Below, in pieces: positions 46,501-52,669 of a stretch of 64,000 nucleotides of DNA. A model generated the notes under the pieces. That model ran no database searches. It worked only from the letters and a program-made list of their open reading frames with translations, and was not told the DNA's origin. Source of the DNA: Candidatus Thiobius zoothamnicola (GTDB taxonomy: Bacteria; Pseudomonadota; Gammaproteobacteria; Chromatiales; Chromatiaceae); NCBI GenBank assembly GCA_030826945.1, contig JAPQLC010000003.1, positions 1 to 64,000 of the forward strand, in the 5' to 3' direction. The stretch's first letter is position 1; each line of letters starts with the position of its first letter. The position numbers and the translations under genes are program-made.

Positions 46501-47639
46501 ATCCTTCAACTGTCGCCACTCTGGAACCAACAGCAGTCACTGACAGCAAACCAGAACAGACAACAACCCCCTCCAGTACTGCCAGCCAGATTCTCGACAT
46601 TGTTGAAAATGTACTGGAAAGAACCAATATTGCCCCGGATGACAACATTTTCAATTTTGGCGCGACCTCCATCCATATGATGCGTATCGTCAATCAGTTG
46701 GAAATGGGACTCGGCTTCCGTCCACAAATTGATGCGTTTTACACGGATCCGACGGTACAGGGATTAATCAGCGCCTACGAAGCAATTCACGGCAAGCTGG
46801 ATGATGGCAATCAAACCGAGGCGGCCAATAAACCTGCCATGCAGGTACATGCCCTCTCCGGCAATGAACTGCTGGAGCAATTCCACTTCATTACCGACCC
46901 GGAAGAACGCACGGCGTTCAAGGAAGCGCAACACGGTATCCGCCAACTGTCTGCGCCCTCCATACCACTGGTCGGCTCGGAAGCACTCGATAAACTGTAC
47001 GCCAAACTACGCAGTTACCGTCATTTTTCGGCCGAACCGATTTCCCTGGCAAACTTTAGCGATCTATTCAGCTGCCTGCGCCAACAAACCTTACAAAAAC
47101 AACCCAAGTATCTGTATGGCTCGGCAGGCGGCTTGTACCCGCTACAAACCTACATCTACATTAAACCGGGGCGGGTAAAATCGCTGGCTGGCGGACTCTA
47201 TTACTATCATCCACAAAAGCATCACCTGATGCTGCTCTCTAAAGAGGCATTGGATGAATGCATTTATAACCCTCATATTAACCGTCCCATTTACCAGCAA
47301 GCCGCCTTCGCCATATTCTTAATCGCGCAATTGGCGGCGATTGGGCCAATGTATAAAGAACTGGCGCTGCATTTCTCTACGCTGGAAGCCGGTAATATCT
47401 CACAGCTATTACGCCACCATGCGCCCAATGCCAATCTGGGTGTTTGTGAAATCGGCGAGCTGGATTTCAACCGGGTAAGACATCTGTTCTCACTGAGTGA
47501 TTCGCATGTGCTGATGCATTCGTTGGTGGGCGGAACGCCTGATGAAGACACCGGAAGAGAGGATACGGCTTACTACCAAGGCGTGTTCGCCGATCAACCA
47601 GAGGTCGATAAAGTAGAGCGAGAAGAGGAGGAGTTCTAA
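40503..47639 (+). CDS. NRPS: acyl ligase - PCP - sulfotransferase - Cy - A(Cys) - PCP - oxidase
   Basis: Protein of 2378 residues. In order: an acyl/aryl-AMP ligase (about 20-600; LTSGSTGTPK near 195; GRNFYSHEIE); a carrier (serine in DLGGNSIKAV, about 636); a sulfotransferase (PARSGSTLL near 735, RHPAGMIAS near 860); a heterocyclization domain (PFPLTDIQQAYWAGR near 1036, DAILFDARS near 1167, the DxxxxD motif); an adenylation domain (FTSGSTGLPKG near 1650, NFDLSVYDIFG near 1695); a carrier (NFGATSIHM, about 2055); and a C-terminal nitroreductase-like oxidase (YLYGSAGGLYPLQTY). The specificity residues I extract for A are D-L-Y-N-M-S-L-I-W-K, one change from the cysteine code. Together these predict thiazoline formation and oxidation to thiazole. 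No thioesterase or reductase ends the protein. Confidence 0.93.
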   Translation: MNKTTKNQSTTNPLAISQGGTLEFNPAVPATLPKMLLDSVSKATDKRIIYRMEDGSDRVNTYADLLQEARCLLTGLQQQGLQPKDSSILLLDQNHDIIPVFWACMLGGFRPLIMEVPEHFGQGNRAFEHVCALGKLVDVRLIITSDKRYAEATQLLEDLSEQQVAMSPVEQLRDHPPTLTHHASQPDDIACFWLTSGSTGTPKCVSMKHRNILTRAAGTNRFNGHDANDVYLNWLPFDHNGSLAEHIRCIKSVCNMVYLHKEDILSDPLNMLRTIDRYGITHTWGPNFIYSLMRDALKESNNEEYGWDLSSIKFMISGGEPVSARTMHDFLDRAGQYGYPRTGSRPSFGMAEAGGGGTTYGEPTDAEPIKFFWVENNAFNGEDVRQTTPETPDATPIASLGRPIPGVTIRIIDQQNQIVPENVVGHVHLKGPLMLEGYYNNPEANAECFLEDGWVDTGDLGFLSRGALALTGRAKAMIIIHGRNFYSHEIEGVAEEIEGVERSFTAACAVGDTDNDTDKLAIFFHSLTDDKTQLQRIIRQIRQAIVSRIHINPETIIPVKREDIPKTPIGKIQRNLLAKRFNQGWFAEHLQAISHLLEQENTAPRNELENQLADAWEEILGIRPSIHDNFFDLGGNSIKAVMVMNKFQEKIGAIFHPVSLFDAPTIAGLAQYFEDNYPALFKAAEEATAEQEAEPLSATQIEHMQRYLADCLSDPNVHPDPAGGKNPRAVFILSPARSGSTLLRVILAGNPQLFSPPELYLLGFNRFREWRQFYSGRLAYIREGLTRAIMELKNCSLEQAEQSMAEMETQDITIKQVFAQLQAWSGERMLVDKSPPYAFNLNILKRLEAEFEDPLYVHLMRHPAGMIASFEEARVDLAVDVHGDEDGTVELSGRQKGEAWWLISHQNILAFLKDIPAERQHLIKFEDIVTTPEPTLRGLADFLSVGFHADMLEPQKDSKQRMVDGTHELSRRAGDPKFHTHKGFSSSSADRWKAVYHKDFLCEQTWQIANNYGYRFDRGVSLSDFKVQADPANRGKPFPLTDIQQAYWAGRVGSFELGGYSVHSYTEIDSTDLDMRRLQQAWQKMVDRHEMLRTIILPDGQQQILVDIPKYNIRVMDLSSLDENGVQTELMATRERMSHQVFAFDQWPLYEIFVSRMDEHRYRVHLSFDAILFDARSRYILYAEFQQFYQQPALSLPPFELSFRDYVLAEERIKDSPLYAQSRDYWMQQLATLPGAPELPLAINPATLTEPKFVQKNHFVAKADWSKLKARAAQEQITPSCLLMTAFSDVLRTWSKQDSFTINLTAYNRQPLHPEVNNIIGDFTSLILLGIDSPAQHSFIERAHTLQKRLWDNLNHNHFSGIEVLRELGKRNNHQSGAQMPVVFTSVLGDEISDSTNNSGQQSTDWLGEIAFNVAQTPQIWFDHIAFEEGGGLLCRWNVIDTLFPAGMMDAMFDAYLDCLQKLLNDENTWHERWPDTTKRLVTPAQLEQRHDANATDAPVSDELMHTLFYKQVALQPEATAVIAADRTLNYQELYELSNQIGHRLQALGVQPNQLVAVVMEKGWQQVAAVMGILASGAAYLPVDPSLPEERFHYLLEFGQVDVVLTESALGNLMNWPQDTQIVCVDDGSLANESIAQPEVRQQPEDLAYVIFTSGSTGLPKGVMIDHRGAVNTLLDINSRFKVSPQDRAIGLSALNFDLSVYDIFGLLAAGGAIVMPQTTDVRNPPQWVKLVNEYQVTIWNTVPAFVGLLTDYVESHPGTTTDSLRLMMMSGDWIPVTLPSRIQQYFKQPEVISLGGATEASIWSILYPIHAVEPEWTSIPYGKPMVNQQFHVLNVAMENCPVWVPGQLYIGGIGLAKGYWRDTEKTNKAFITHPKTGERLYCTGDLGRYLPDGNIEFLGREDFQVKIQGFRVEIGEIEAALMQHSAIKTAVVDAKGEAHAEKQLVAYCVAETGEALKAGDLQNFLRQKIPTYMVPAVYISLKDLPLSANGKVDRKALPDPSTVATLEPTAVTDSKPEQTTTPSSTASQILDIVENVLERTNIAPDDNIFNFGATSIHMMRIVNQLEMGLGFRPQIDAFYTDPTVQGLISAYEAIHGKLDDGNQTEAANKPAMQVHALSGNELLEQFHFITDPEERTAFKEAQHGIRQLSAPSIPLVGSEALDKLYAKLRSYRHFSAEPISLANFSDLFSCLRQQTLQKQPKYLYGSAGGLYPLQTYIYIKPGRVKSLAGGLYYYHPQKHHLMLLSKEALDECIYNPHINRPIYQQAAFAIFLIAQLAAIGPMYKELALHFSTLEAGNISQLLRHHAPNANLGVCEIGELDFNRVRHLFSLSDSHVLMHSLVGGTPDEDTGREDTAYYQGVFADQPEVDKVEREEEEF

Positions 47640-47654
47640 TCGGATAAAGTGCCG

Positions 47655-47684
47655 TCAAGGGGGAATTCCATCACTTCCCCTTGA
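47655..47684 (+). terminator. Hairpin after the NRPS operon
   Basis: TCAAGGGG(G)AA and TTCCCCTTGA form a ten-base stem with one bulged G and a loop of about nine bases, starting 16 bases after the NRPS stop. No U run follows, so termination efficiency is uncertain. Confidence 0.45.
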
Positions 47685-47698
47685 AAACCCCATCGTAG

Positions 47699-47724
47699 CG
47701 GTCGGTTGCATGGCATTGTTATAC
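47699..47724 (-). repeat. Truncated attC site, R''/L'' half
   Basis: Read on the minus strand, GTATAAC (47718-47724) is followed by a spacer and TGCAACCGACCGC, the pattern of the left half of an attC site. The methyltransferase stop TAA falls inside the GTATAAC box, as in the other two cassettes here. No matching L'/R' half is found toward the NRPS gene, so the site looks cut off at the array edge. Confidence 0.5.
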
Positions 47725-48399
47725 ACATTTTGCTACCAACATTTCAGTAGCACCTTTTTGAAACTCATATTTAACTGGAACCAATGTAATATCAATACCA
47801 CTATCAGTTAAGGCTGATGTTACAGATTCAAGGTGTGGTGATTTTTCATTGTTCCCTATAGATAGTAACGGATATATCCGAACCTCACTTGCTACACGAC
47901 ACAATTCCTTCATCGATAAAATATGTTGTTCTTGGCTGACATGCTCGCTGTACAAAAACAAATAATGTGAGCACAATGCCAATTCAAATCCAGCATCTTT
48001 AAAAGGAAGTAATGGCAATGATTCATTTATATATCTTCCTGATTCTCTACCTTGCTTATAGTCATTTAAGAATATTCTCATTGCATCCATTCTGACTTTT
48101 CCAAGTTCTTCAGTATTGATTATATTTTTCCATACATAATCATCTTTGTTTTTTGATATTTGATCCATTATTTGAGGATATACGTCATCAATTCTTGAAC
48201 GGATTTGTTCTGCATTAAACTGATATATAGGGTCAATGGATATGATGTCGTTACCTGCTTTTGATAGTTCAGCATTAAAGGAAGCAGGGCCATCGCCACA
48301 ACCAAGAATATCTTTATTAAGATCATTATCTGATAATGAAAACATTTCCTTATACTCGATTAATGATCTTCCCCAAGGGACTACTTTTGATAATTCCAT
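47719..48399 (-). CDS. SAM-dependent methyltransferase-like protein, cassette-borne
   Basis: Protein of 226 residues. ILGCGDGPASFNAEL matches the glycine-rich SAM-binding loop, and ISIDPIY would be the acidic end of the second strand. FELALCSHYLFLY resembles motif IV of class I methyltransferases. The substrate is unknown. Base composition is clearly AT-richer than the NRPS gene beside it. It lies between two attC sites with its stop in the R'' box, so it is an integron cassette gene. Some members of this group may not methylate at all. Confidence 0.75.
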   Translation of the reverse strand: MELSKVVPWGRSLIEYKEMFSLSDNDLNKDILGCGDGPASFNAELSKAGNDIISIDPIYQFNAEQIRSRIDDVYPQIMDQISKNKDDYVWKNIINTEELGKVRMDAMRIFLNDYKQGRESGRYINESLPLLPFKDAGFELALCSHYLFLYSEHVSQEQHILSMKELCRVASEVRIYPLLSIGNNEKSPHLESVTSALTDSGIDITLVPVKYEFQKGATEMLVAKCV

Positions 48400-48414
48400 A
48401 GTATTTTCTTTTAT

Positions 48415-48528
48415 GTATAACGCCTAGCTCAGTGGCACCCAACGCGAAGCGGCGTTTGCGCAACAATGGCAGGGCCATGCGCAAAAAGCCGCTGAATGTT
48501 GGGTGTACGCTGGAGCGCTGTGTTATGC
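48415..48528 (-). repeat. attC recombination site (114 bases)
   Basis: On the minus strand the site runs from GCATAAC (R'', 48522-48528) to GTTATAC (R', 48415-48421). L''-type AGCGCTCCAGCG pairs imperfectly with L'-type CACTGAGCT. Inner stems are ACCCAAC/GTTGGGT, AGCGGC/GCCGCT and TTTGCGCA/TGCGCAAA. This is the imperfect cruciform of a long attC. The higA stop codon lies within R'', and the methyltransferase gene starts 16 bases after R'. Confidence 0.85.
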
Positions 48529-48813
48529 ACTAGCAGCCACCAGCGGCTGAACATGACGCTCCGGTTTATGGAGAGATAAATCGTAGGTTACTTGCAGGTT
48601 GAGCCAAAATTCCGGTGACGTGTTAAATGCCTTTGAAAAAAGCCAAGCTGTATCCGGCGACACGCCCCTTTTACCCCTGACAATTTCATTGATCCGTTGT
48701 ACAGGGATACCAATATGTGCTGCCACTGATTTTTGAGACAGCCCCAAAGGTTCAATAAATTCTTTAAGTAATATAACCCCAGGATGCGTTGCTATTCGGT
48801 TGGATGGAATCAC
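48523..48813 (-). CDS. higA: HigA-type antitoxin (HTH)
   Basis: Antitoxin of 96 residues. It begins with HPGVILLKEFIEPLGLSQKSVAAHIGIP, a helix-turn-helix of the HigA family, followed by RINEIVRGKRGVSPDTAWLFSKAF and PEFWLNLQ, which are strongly conserved. It binds and neutralises HigB and represses the operon. It starts 18 bases after the toxin gene, the toxin-first order usual for higBA. Its TAA lies in the attC R'' box, so the pair forms one integron cassette, where such modules help stabilise the array. Confidence 0.94.
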   Translation of the reverse strand: MIPSNRIATHPGVILLKEFIEPLGLSQKSVAAHIGIPVQRINEIVRGKRGVSPDTAWLFSKAFNTSPEFWLNLQVTYDLSLHKPERHVQPLVAASA

Positions 48814-48831
48814 TTACTATCTCCAAACTTG

Positions 48832-49122
48832 CTAATGGTAATCAATGATTTGGACATCATGGGCATTTGAATCTTGCCACCTGAACACAATACGCCATTG
48901 ACTGTTAATGCGAATACTATGAAAATCTGCGAAATCACCTTTCAATGCTTCCAATTGATTGCCTGGAGGTGATTTCAAATCCTCTAGTGATTGGGCTGCA
49001 TTAAGCACATCCAACTTGTAAAGTGCTACTTTTTTGATTTGATTCAGTAACCGCCTGACGCGACTACTTGAAACGCCATGAAACAAATCGGAGGTTGCAC
49101 GATTTCCAAACAAAACCATCAT
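48832..49122 (-). CDS. higB: HigB-type ribosome-dependent mRNA interferase toxin
   Basis: Toxin of 96 residues in the RelE/HigB superfamily. The conserved C-terminal half reads LNAAQSLEDLKSPPGNQLEALKG, then SIRINSQWRIVFRW and VQIIDYH, which carries the basic and aromatic residues used to cut ribosome-bound mRNA. The first 40 residues diverge more from common HigB sequences but keep length. It begins 47 bases after an attC site, consistent with expression from within the cassette. Confidence 0.94.
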   Translation of the reverse strand: MMVLFGNRATSDLFHGVSSSRVRRLLNQIKKVALYKLDVLNAAQSLEDLKSPPGNQLEALKGDFADFHSIRINSQWRIVFRWQDSNAHDVQIIDYH

Positions 49123-49168
49123 GAACTAAAGTTAATGTATTCACGGGTTCCGTCCTAGTGTGTTTTTC

Positions 49169-49226
49169 GCATAACGCTTAGCTAAGCGGCGTGGTTTTCA
49201 GCGTCCGCTTGAGCTTTTTGTTATGT
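49169..49226 (-). repeat. attC recombination site (58 bases)
   Basis: On the minus strand it reads ACATAAC (R'', 49220-49226), then AGCTCAAGCGG (L''), a short loop region, CCGCTTAGCT (L') and GTTATGC (R', 49169-49175). L'' and L' are complementary except for one extra base in L'', the extrahelical base that sets attC orientation. Size and layout match classic short attC sites. It separates the DUF2778/lipoprotein cassette from the higBA cassette. Confidence 0.9.
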
Positions 49227-49556
49227 CATTCTTGATCCTTTTATAGATATTGACGCACATAGCATGAGAGTCGCCAAAATAACTGGAACAACCCTCTAGA
49301 GCCGACAAAGACTCATTAACATGCTTCAATTCAACCTCTATAGGCTCCTCAATATAAGGGATCGTGCACAAATCAAGATTTCATCTCCACTTTCCATTTC
49401 GTTAAGTAAAGATGCGTACGCTTGCGTGGAAACAAGCTGATTAAAGTAAGGCTTTCCTTCTAACTCCAGCTTTTTAATGATTTTTTGATGGCTTTTATCT
49501 CCCATAGAGCAGCCGCTAACAAATATGAAAATAAAAAGGTAGTTTGCTAATTTCAT
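49198..49556 (-). pseudogene. Lipoprotein, likely immunity partner of the DUF2778 toxin, frameshifted
   Basis: Starts MKLANYLFIFIFVSGCSMGD, a lipoprotein signal with lipobox VSGC. The open frame stops at 49338, but a coding-like frame continues one base out of register (DLCTIPYIEEPIEVELKHV to SSYFGDSHAMCVNIYKRI) down to a TGA at 49198-49200 inside the attC. A one-base indel near 49371-49390 would restore about 118 residues. It follows the toxin gene by 14 bases, and cognate immunity proteins of such toxins are periplasmic or lipoproteins. Whether the indel is real decides if the toxin is still guarded. Confidence 0.6.
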
Positions 49557-49570
49557 TCAGCACTCCTTTA

Positions 49571-49933
49571 TCACTGGACTACAACCAATATTCTGACGTG
49601 ACTATTCCAAATGCTTTCTCTTATCGACCTATCCATAATGATGCAATCATTGGATGCATTCCCTGGATTTGACTTAGAGTCACCATGTATTTGGAAGTCT
49701 GTCCTTCCAAGCGCGTTATGCCCAATTGGAATCAAGAGTAAAACATATGGTCCCGTTCTGGCGCTAGTTCTTGGAGCCTCAATTCCATATTTAACCTTTG
49801 GTATTGAGCCTATGTCCTTTACCGCCTCCATATTGGGATTGTTCTTCCCGCTTCCATATCCGGCATAGCCTGTAACCACTTGAATTCCATTGAATTTTAA
49901 ATTCCCTGTAGATTGACGGTATTCCCACTGCAT
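49571..49933 (-). CDS. DUF2778 (Tlde1-like) peptidoglycan-targeting toxin
   Basis: Protein of 120 residues. The opening WEYRQSTGNLKFNG, GYAGYGSGKNNP, TGPYVLLLIPIGHNALGRTDF, IHGDS and a later NDCIIMDRSIRESIW match DUF2778. The studied member Tlde1 is a type VI secretion effector with L,D-transpeptidase-like activity that uses the His and Cys seen here in IHGDS and DCII. Most members have GCIV where this has DCII. It has no signal peptide, in line with delivery by a secretion system. No T6SS genes are in the window. It is the first gene of an integron cassette. Confidence 0.82.
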   Translation of the reverse strand: MQWEYRQSTGNLKFNGIQVVTGYAGYGSGKNNPNMEAVKDIGSIPKVKYGIEAPRTSARTGPYVLLLIPIGHNALGRTDFQIHGDSKSNPGNASNDCIIMDRSIRESIWNSHVRILVVVQ

Positions 49934-49955
49934 AATTTATCCTCCTAGCACTTTG

Positions 49956-49988
49956 ACATAACAATCAGCCTTGTCAGGCTCTGTTAAC
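49956..49988 (-). repeat. Short attC-like hairpin upstream of the DUF2778 cassette
   Basis: The minus strand reads GTTAAC, AGAGCCT, GACA, AGGCT, GATT, GTTATGT. TAACA/TGTTA and AGCCT/AGGCT pair. At 33 bases it is shorter than a normal attC, so it is either a deletion derivative or an unrelated hairpin. Its place, 23 bases before the toxin ATG, is where the preceding attC should end. Confidence 0.4.
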
Positions 49989-50016
49989 GTTTTAAGGTAT
50001 GCCTGTTTTCAAACGA

Positions 50017-50115
50017 TTTTTTCGCTATCAGAACGCAGAAAGTGGCGTGTAGTTGACCTGCATAACATTTTTTCGATGCAGATAGCCGAAAAAAACGCCA
50101 CAAAGAGGTGTGGCG
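50017..50115 (+). promoter_or_regulatory. Structured leader with competing stems
   Basis: TTTTTTCGCTATC (50017) pairs with GATAGCCGAAAAAA (50081) apart from one bulge. GTGGCGT (50042) pairs with ACGCCAC (50095), which gives an interleaved, pseudoknot-like order. CGCCAC (50096) can instead pair with GTGGCG (50110). The region ends about 55 bases before the small membrane protein gene. Alternative pairing suggests a switch, or it may be decayed cassette/attachment sequence. Confidence 0.3.
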
Positions 50116-50171
50116 GGAAATGTCAACAGCGCCTAATATGCGCCTCACTGAAATTGATGATGGAGATCAAT

Positions 50172-50486
50172 ATGGTCATATTTTCACGTCTCGGCACTTT
50201 ACGCATCATCTTGTTATTAGCCACAGCTATTTGCTATCCATTGGTCTGGTTATCGGATAGTGAGCCTGAAGGGATTGGCATATTTACCGCCTATGTCGCG
50301 CCTTCTTTGGTTGTGATTTTCTTTTTCGTATTGTTGTTGGACGCACTCATGAATCGGGTTTTCATGATTGAACAAACCGAAGAAGTGCGTCGCGTCGCGC
50401 GTACGAGAATGTGGTTCGACTTGGCGGCGGTCGCCGGTTTAATCTTGTTCTGGTGGCCTTACTTTCGCGATATTGGCGCGCTCTAA
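50172..50486 (+). CDS. Small hypothetical membrane protein
   Basis: Protein of 104 residues with three hydrophobic segments (IILLLATAICYPLVWL, FTAYVAPSLVVIFFFVLLL, WFDLAAVAGLILFWWPYF). A charged cytoplasmic-looking loop EQTEEVRRVARTRM separates the second and third. The start at 50172 is preceded by GGAG; the frame is open upstream to 49971 but lacks coding character there. I do not recognise the family. It stands alone between the cassette array and dsbC. Confidence 0.7.
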   Translation: MVIFSRLGTLRIILLLATAICYPLVWLSDSEPEGIGIFTAYVAPSLVVIFFFVLLLDALMNRVFMIEQTEEVRRVARTRMWFDLAAVAGLILFWWPYFRDIGAL

Positions 50487-50667
50487 ACCATCATAGGCTT
50501 GATTTTAGAAGGCGTTTTCAATCACCATTCAGAGCGTCTTACCTTGAAAACGCCCCCTAAACGAAAGTTAATGATGCCAATCCCCAACTTTCAGGAAACC
50601 TCTGCTTGTCCAAACGGTCAACAAGACGATCAAGCGCGTTTTCCCCTACTCTGAGTATTATTCATCC

Positions 50668-51390
50668 ATGAAAAAATCACCTTGGCTTTTTCTGGTTTTC
50701 ATCGCCAGTTTTGCCCCCCAAATCATCGCTGATACCCTTGAACAAAATGTCCTTAAGCAACTTGCCGAACGTTTACCTCGACTCCCGGTTGATTCAATCA
50801 GCAAAACACCACTGCCTGGCATTTATGAAATCACCTTTGGCACCAGAGTGATTTACGTAGACCAGAATGTTCGTTATTTATTGAATGGTGAGCTGTTGGA
50901 TTTGCAAACCGGTGAATCAGCTACCAAGGAACGCACCAAAAACCTAAAGGCGGCTAAATTGCGTCGTTTGGATGAAAAAAGCATGATCATCTACGGCGAT
51001 CCAGACGCTGAGCACACGGTCACCATATTCACGGATATCGAATGCGGCTACTGCCGCAAGCTACATCAGGAAATGGCGGACTATCTTGAACAAGACATCC
51101 GCATTCGATATCTGGCTTATCCACGCGCCGGATTAACCAGTTCCGCCGCCAGAATCGCAGAATCAGTCTGGTGTTCCGATAATCCCAACCAAGCCATGAC
51201 CACCGCTAAACAAGGTGGCCAACCCGAACCCAAAACTTGTGACGATAATCCAATTGCCGCACATTACCAATTAGGCCAACAATTCGGCATTAGCGGCACC
51301 CCGGCCTTAGTATTCGATAACGGAGAAATACTCCCCGGTTATGTGCCAGCCAAACAACTCAAACAGGTTTTACAACAGCAACAATATTGA
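50668..51390 (+). CDS. dsbC: Thiol:disulfide interchange protein DsbC
   Basis: Periplasmic disulfide isomerase of 240 residues. There is a signal peptide (about 21 residues ending QIIAD), an N-terminal dimerisation domain (VDSISKTPLPGIYEIT, a DsbC/G signature), a linker, and a thioredoxin domain with the active site CGYC and the cis-proline GTPALV. It shuffles wrong disulfides and is kept reduced by DsbD. It has its own ATG after a non-coding gap; the gene for a HupE-like protein follows 82 bases later. Confidence 0.94.
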   Translation: MKKSPWLFLVFIASFAPQIIADTLEQNVLKQLAERLPRLPVDSISKTPLPGIYEITFGTRVIYVDQNVRYLLNGELLDLQTGESATKERTKNLKAAKLRRLDEKSMIIYGDPDAEHTVTIFTDIECGYCRKLHQEMADYLEQDIRIRYLAYPRAGLTSSAARIAESVWCSDNPNQAMTTAKQGGQPEPKTCDDNPIAAHYQLGQQFGISGTPALVFDNGEILPGYVPAKQLKQVLQQQQY

Positions 51391-51472
51391 TAAACCTATG
51401 CTAAACACCGCTCCCAGCAGGCCTACCTGCTTGAAGATAACGTCATAGAGACGTATTACTGGGAGAAATAAT

Positions 51473-52603
51473 ATGCGGTATTGGTTTATTTGCCTGTTTG
51501 GGTTATTCCCGGGCTTCTTACAAGCTGATGTGGTCAAACCCGCGCTGATTGAAATCAGCGTTAGCACCACTGGGGAGGTATCGATCGAAATCCGGGCCAG
51601 TATTGAAGCCTTGCTGACCGGGATTAACGGACAATATCAAAACACGCAAGATGCGCCATCAGCAGAAGCCTACGATGCACTGCGGGTGCTGCCTGCGAAT
51701 CAACTACAAAAGCAATTCGTCTCTTTTGCCAACCCGTGGATCAACCAAATGGCCTTATCTGGCGATGGACAGAAGGTACCCTTAACCATTACCCAGGTTG
51801 ATATCCCTGAGCCTGGCTACACCAAAGTACCGCGTATCAGCGTACTAACCCTATCAGGCACTATACCCCGCTCCATCGAAAATCTGCGTTGGTACTATCC
51901 AACCGTCTTTGGAGATCATGCCGTACGGGTGCGCCAGATTAACCCTGAAACAGAACAGTGGCACTGGTCGGATTGGCAATGGATTAAAACAGACCGGCCC
52001 AGCGAAGCCTTTTCCCTGACGGAGGTATTCACACAAAAACCCTTAGGCGCGGTGATCATCAATTACATCGGCATCGGCTTTGACCACATCATTCCGCTGG
52101 GACTGGACCATGTGCTGTTTATCTTGGGAATTTATCTGTTAAGCACCACTTGGTCATCATTGCTGTGGCAGGTCACCATGTTCACCCTCGCCCACACCAT
52201 CACCCTTGGCTTGGGGGCAGTCGGCTGGGTTCAGCTACCAGCGAATATCGTCGAACCCTTGATCGCATTATCCATCGCCTATATTGCGATTGAGAATCTG
52301 TTTATTCGCCATTTACGTTCTTCACGCCTGGCGTTAGTGTTTGTATTCGGATTGCTGCATGGTCTGGGTTTTGCTGACATGCTCAATGAATTTGGCATGC
52401 CCAATGACGCCTTTCTGACCGCTTTGATCAGCTTTAATATGGGCGTGGAACTCGGCCAGCTCACCGTGATTGGCATCGCATTTTCGTTAATTGGCTGGTG
52501 GCGGCGAAAAAGCTGGTATCCAACTTACATCGCAATGCCCTTATCCCTGCTCATTGCGCTCGTCGGCTTGTACTGGTTTATCGAACGCCTGGAATGGGTT
52601 TAA
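51473..52603 (+). CDS. HupE/UreJ-like membrane protein
   Basis: Protein of 376 residues: a signal peptide (ending LQADV), an extracytoplasmic domain of about 190 residues rich in beta structure, then about six or seven transmembrane helices containing GFDHIIPLGLDHVLFILGIYLL, FTLAHTITLGL, FGLLHGLGFADML and FNMGVELGQLTVI. The histidine-rich helices are typical of HupE/UreJ_2, whose relatives transport nickel or cobalt. This larger form with an N-terminal domain is of unknown function. A GGGAGAAAT ribosome site precedes the start. Confidence 0.85.
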   Translation: MRYWFICLFGLFPGFLQADVVKPALIEISVSTTGEVSIEIRASIEALLTGINGQYQNTQDAPSAEAYDALRVLPANQLQKQFVSFANPWINQMALSGDGQKVPLTITQVDIPEPGYTKVPRISVLTLSGTIPRSIENLRWYYPTVFGDHAVRVRQINPETEQWHWSDWQWIKTDRPSEAFSLTEVFTQKPLGAVIINYIGIGFDHIIPLGLDHVLFILGIYLLSTTWSSLLWQVTMFTLAHTITLGLGAVGWVQLPANIVEPLIALSIAYIAIENLFIRHLRSSRLALVFVFGLLHGLGFADMLNEFGMPNDAFLTALISFNMGVELGQLTVIGIAFSLIGWWRRKSWYPTYIAMPLSLLIALVGLYWFIERLEWV

Positions 52604-52669
52604 AGCATAGATCCGAATGATCATAGATTTTTCGATTTTGGTAAACTCCCCCTCTGTCAGGCTAGTTAT

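Noticed and set aside
47655..47684. NRPS 3' hairpin as the missing half of the truncated attC
   Set aside because: It is self-complementary and does not pair with the TGCAACCGACCGC half, and no R' box is present.
48832..49122. higB start shifted to an internal Met
   Set aside because: The full frame has the family's normal length and begins shortly after attC.
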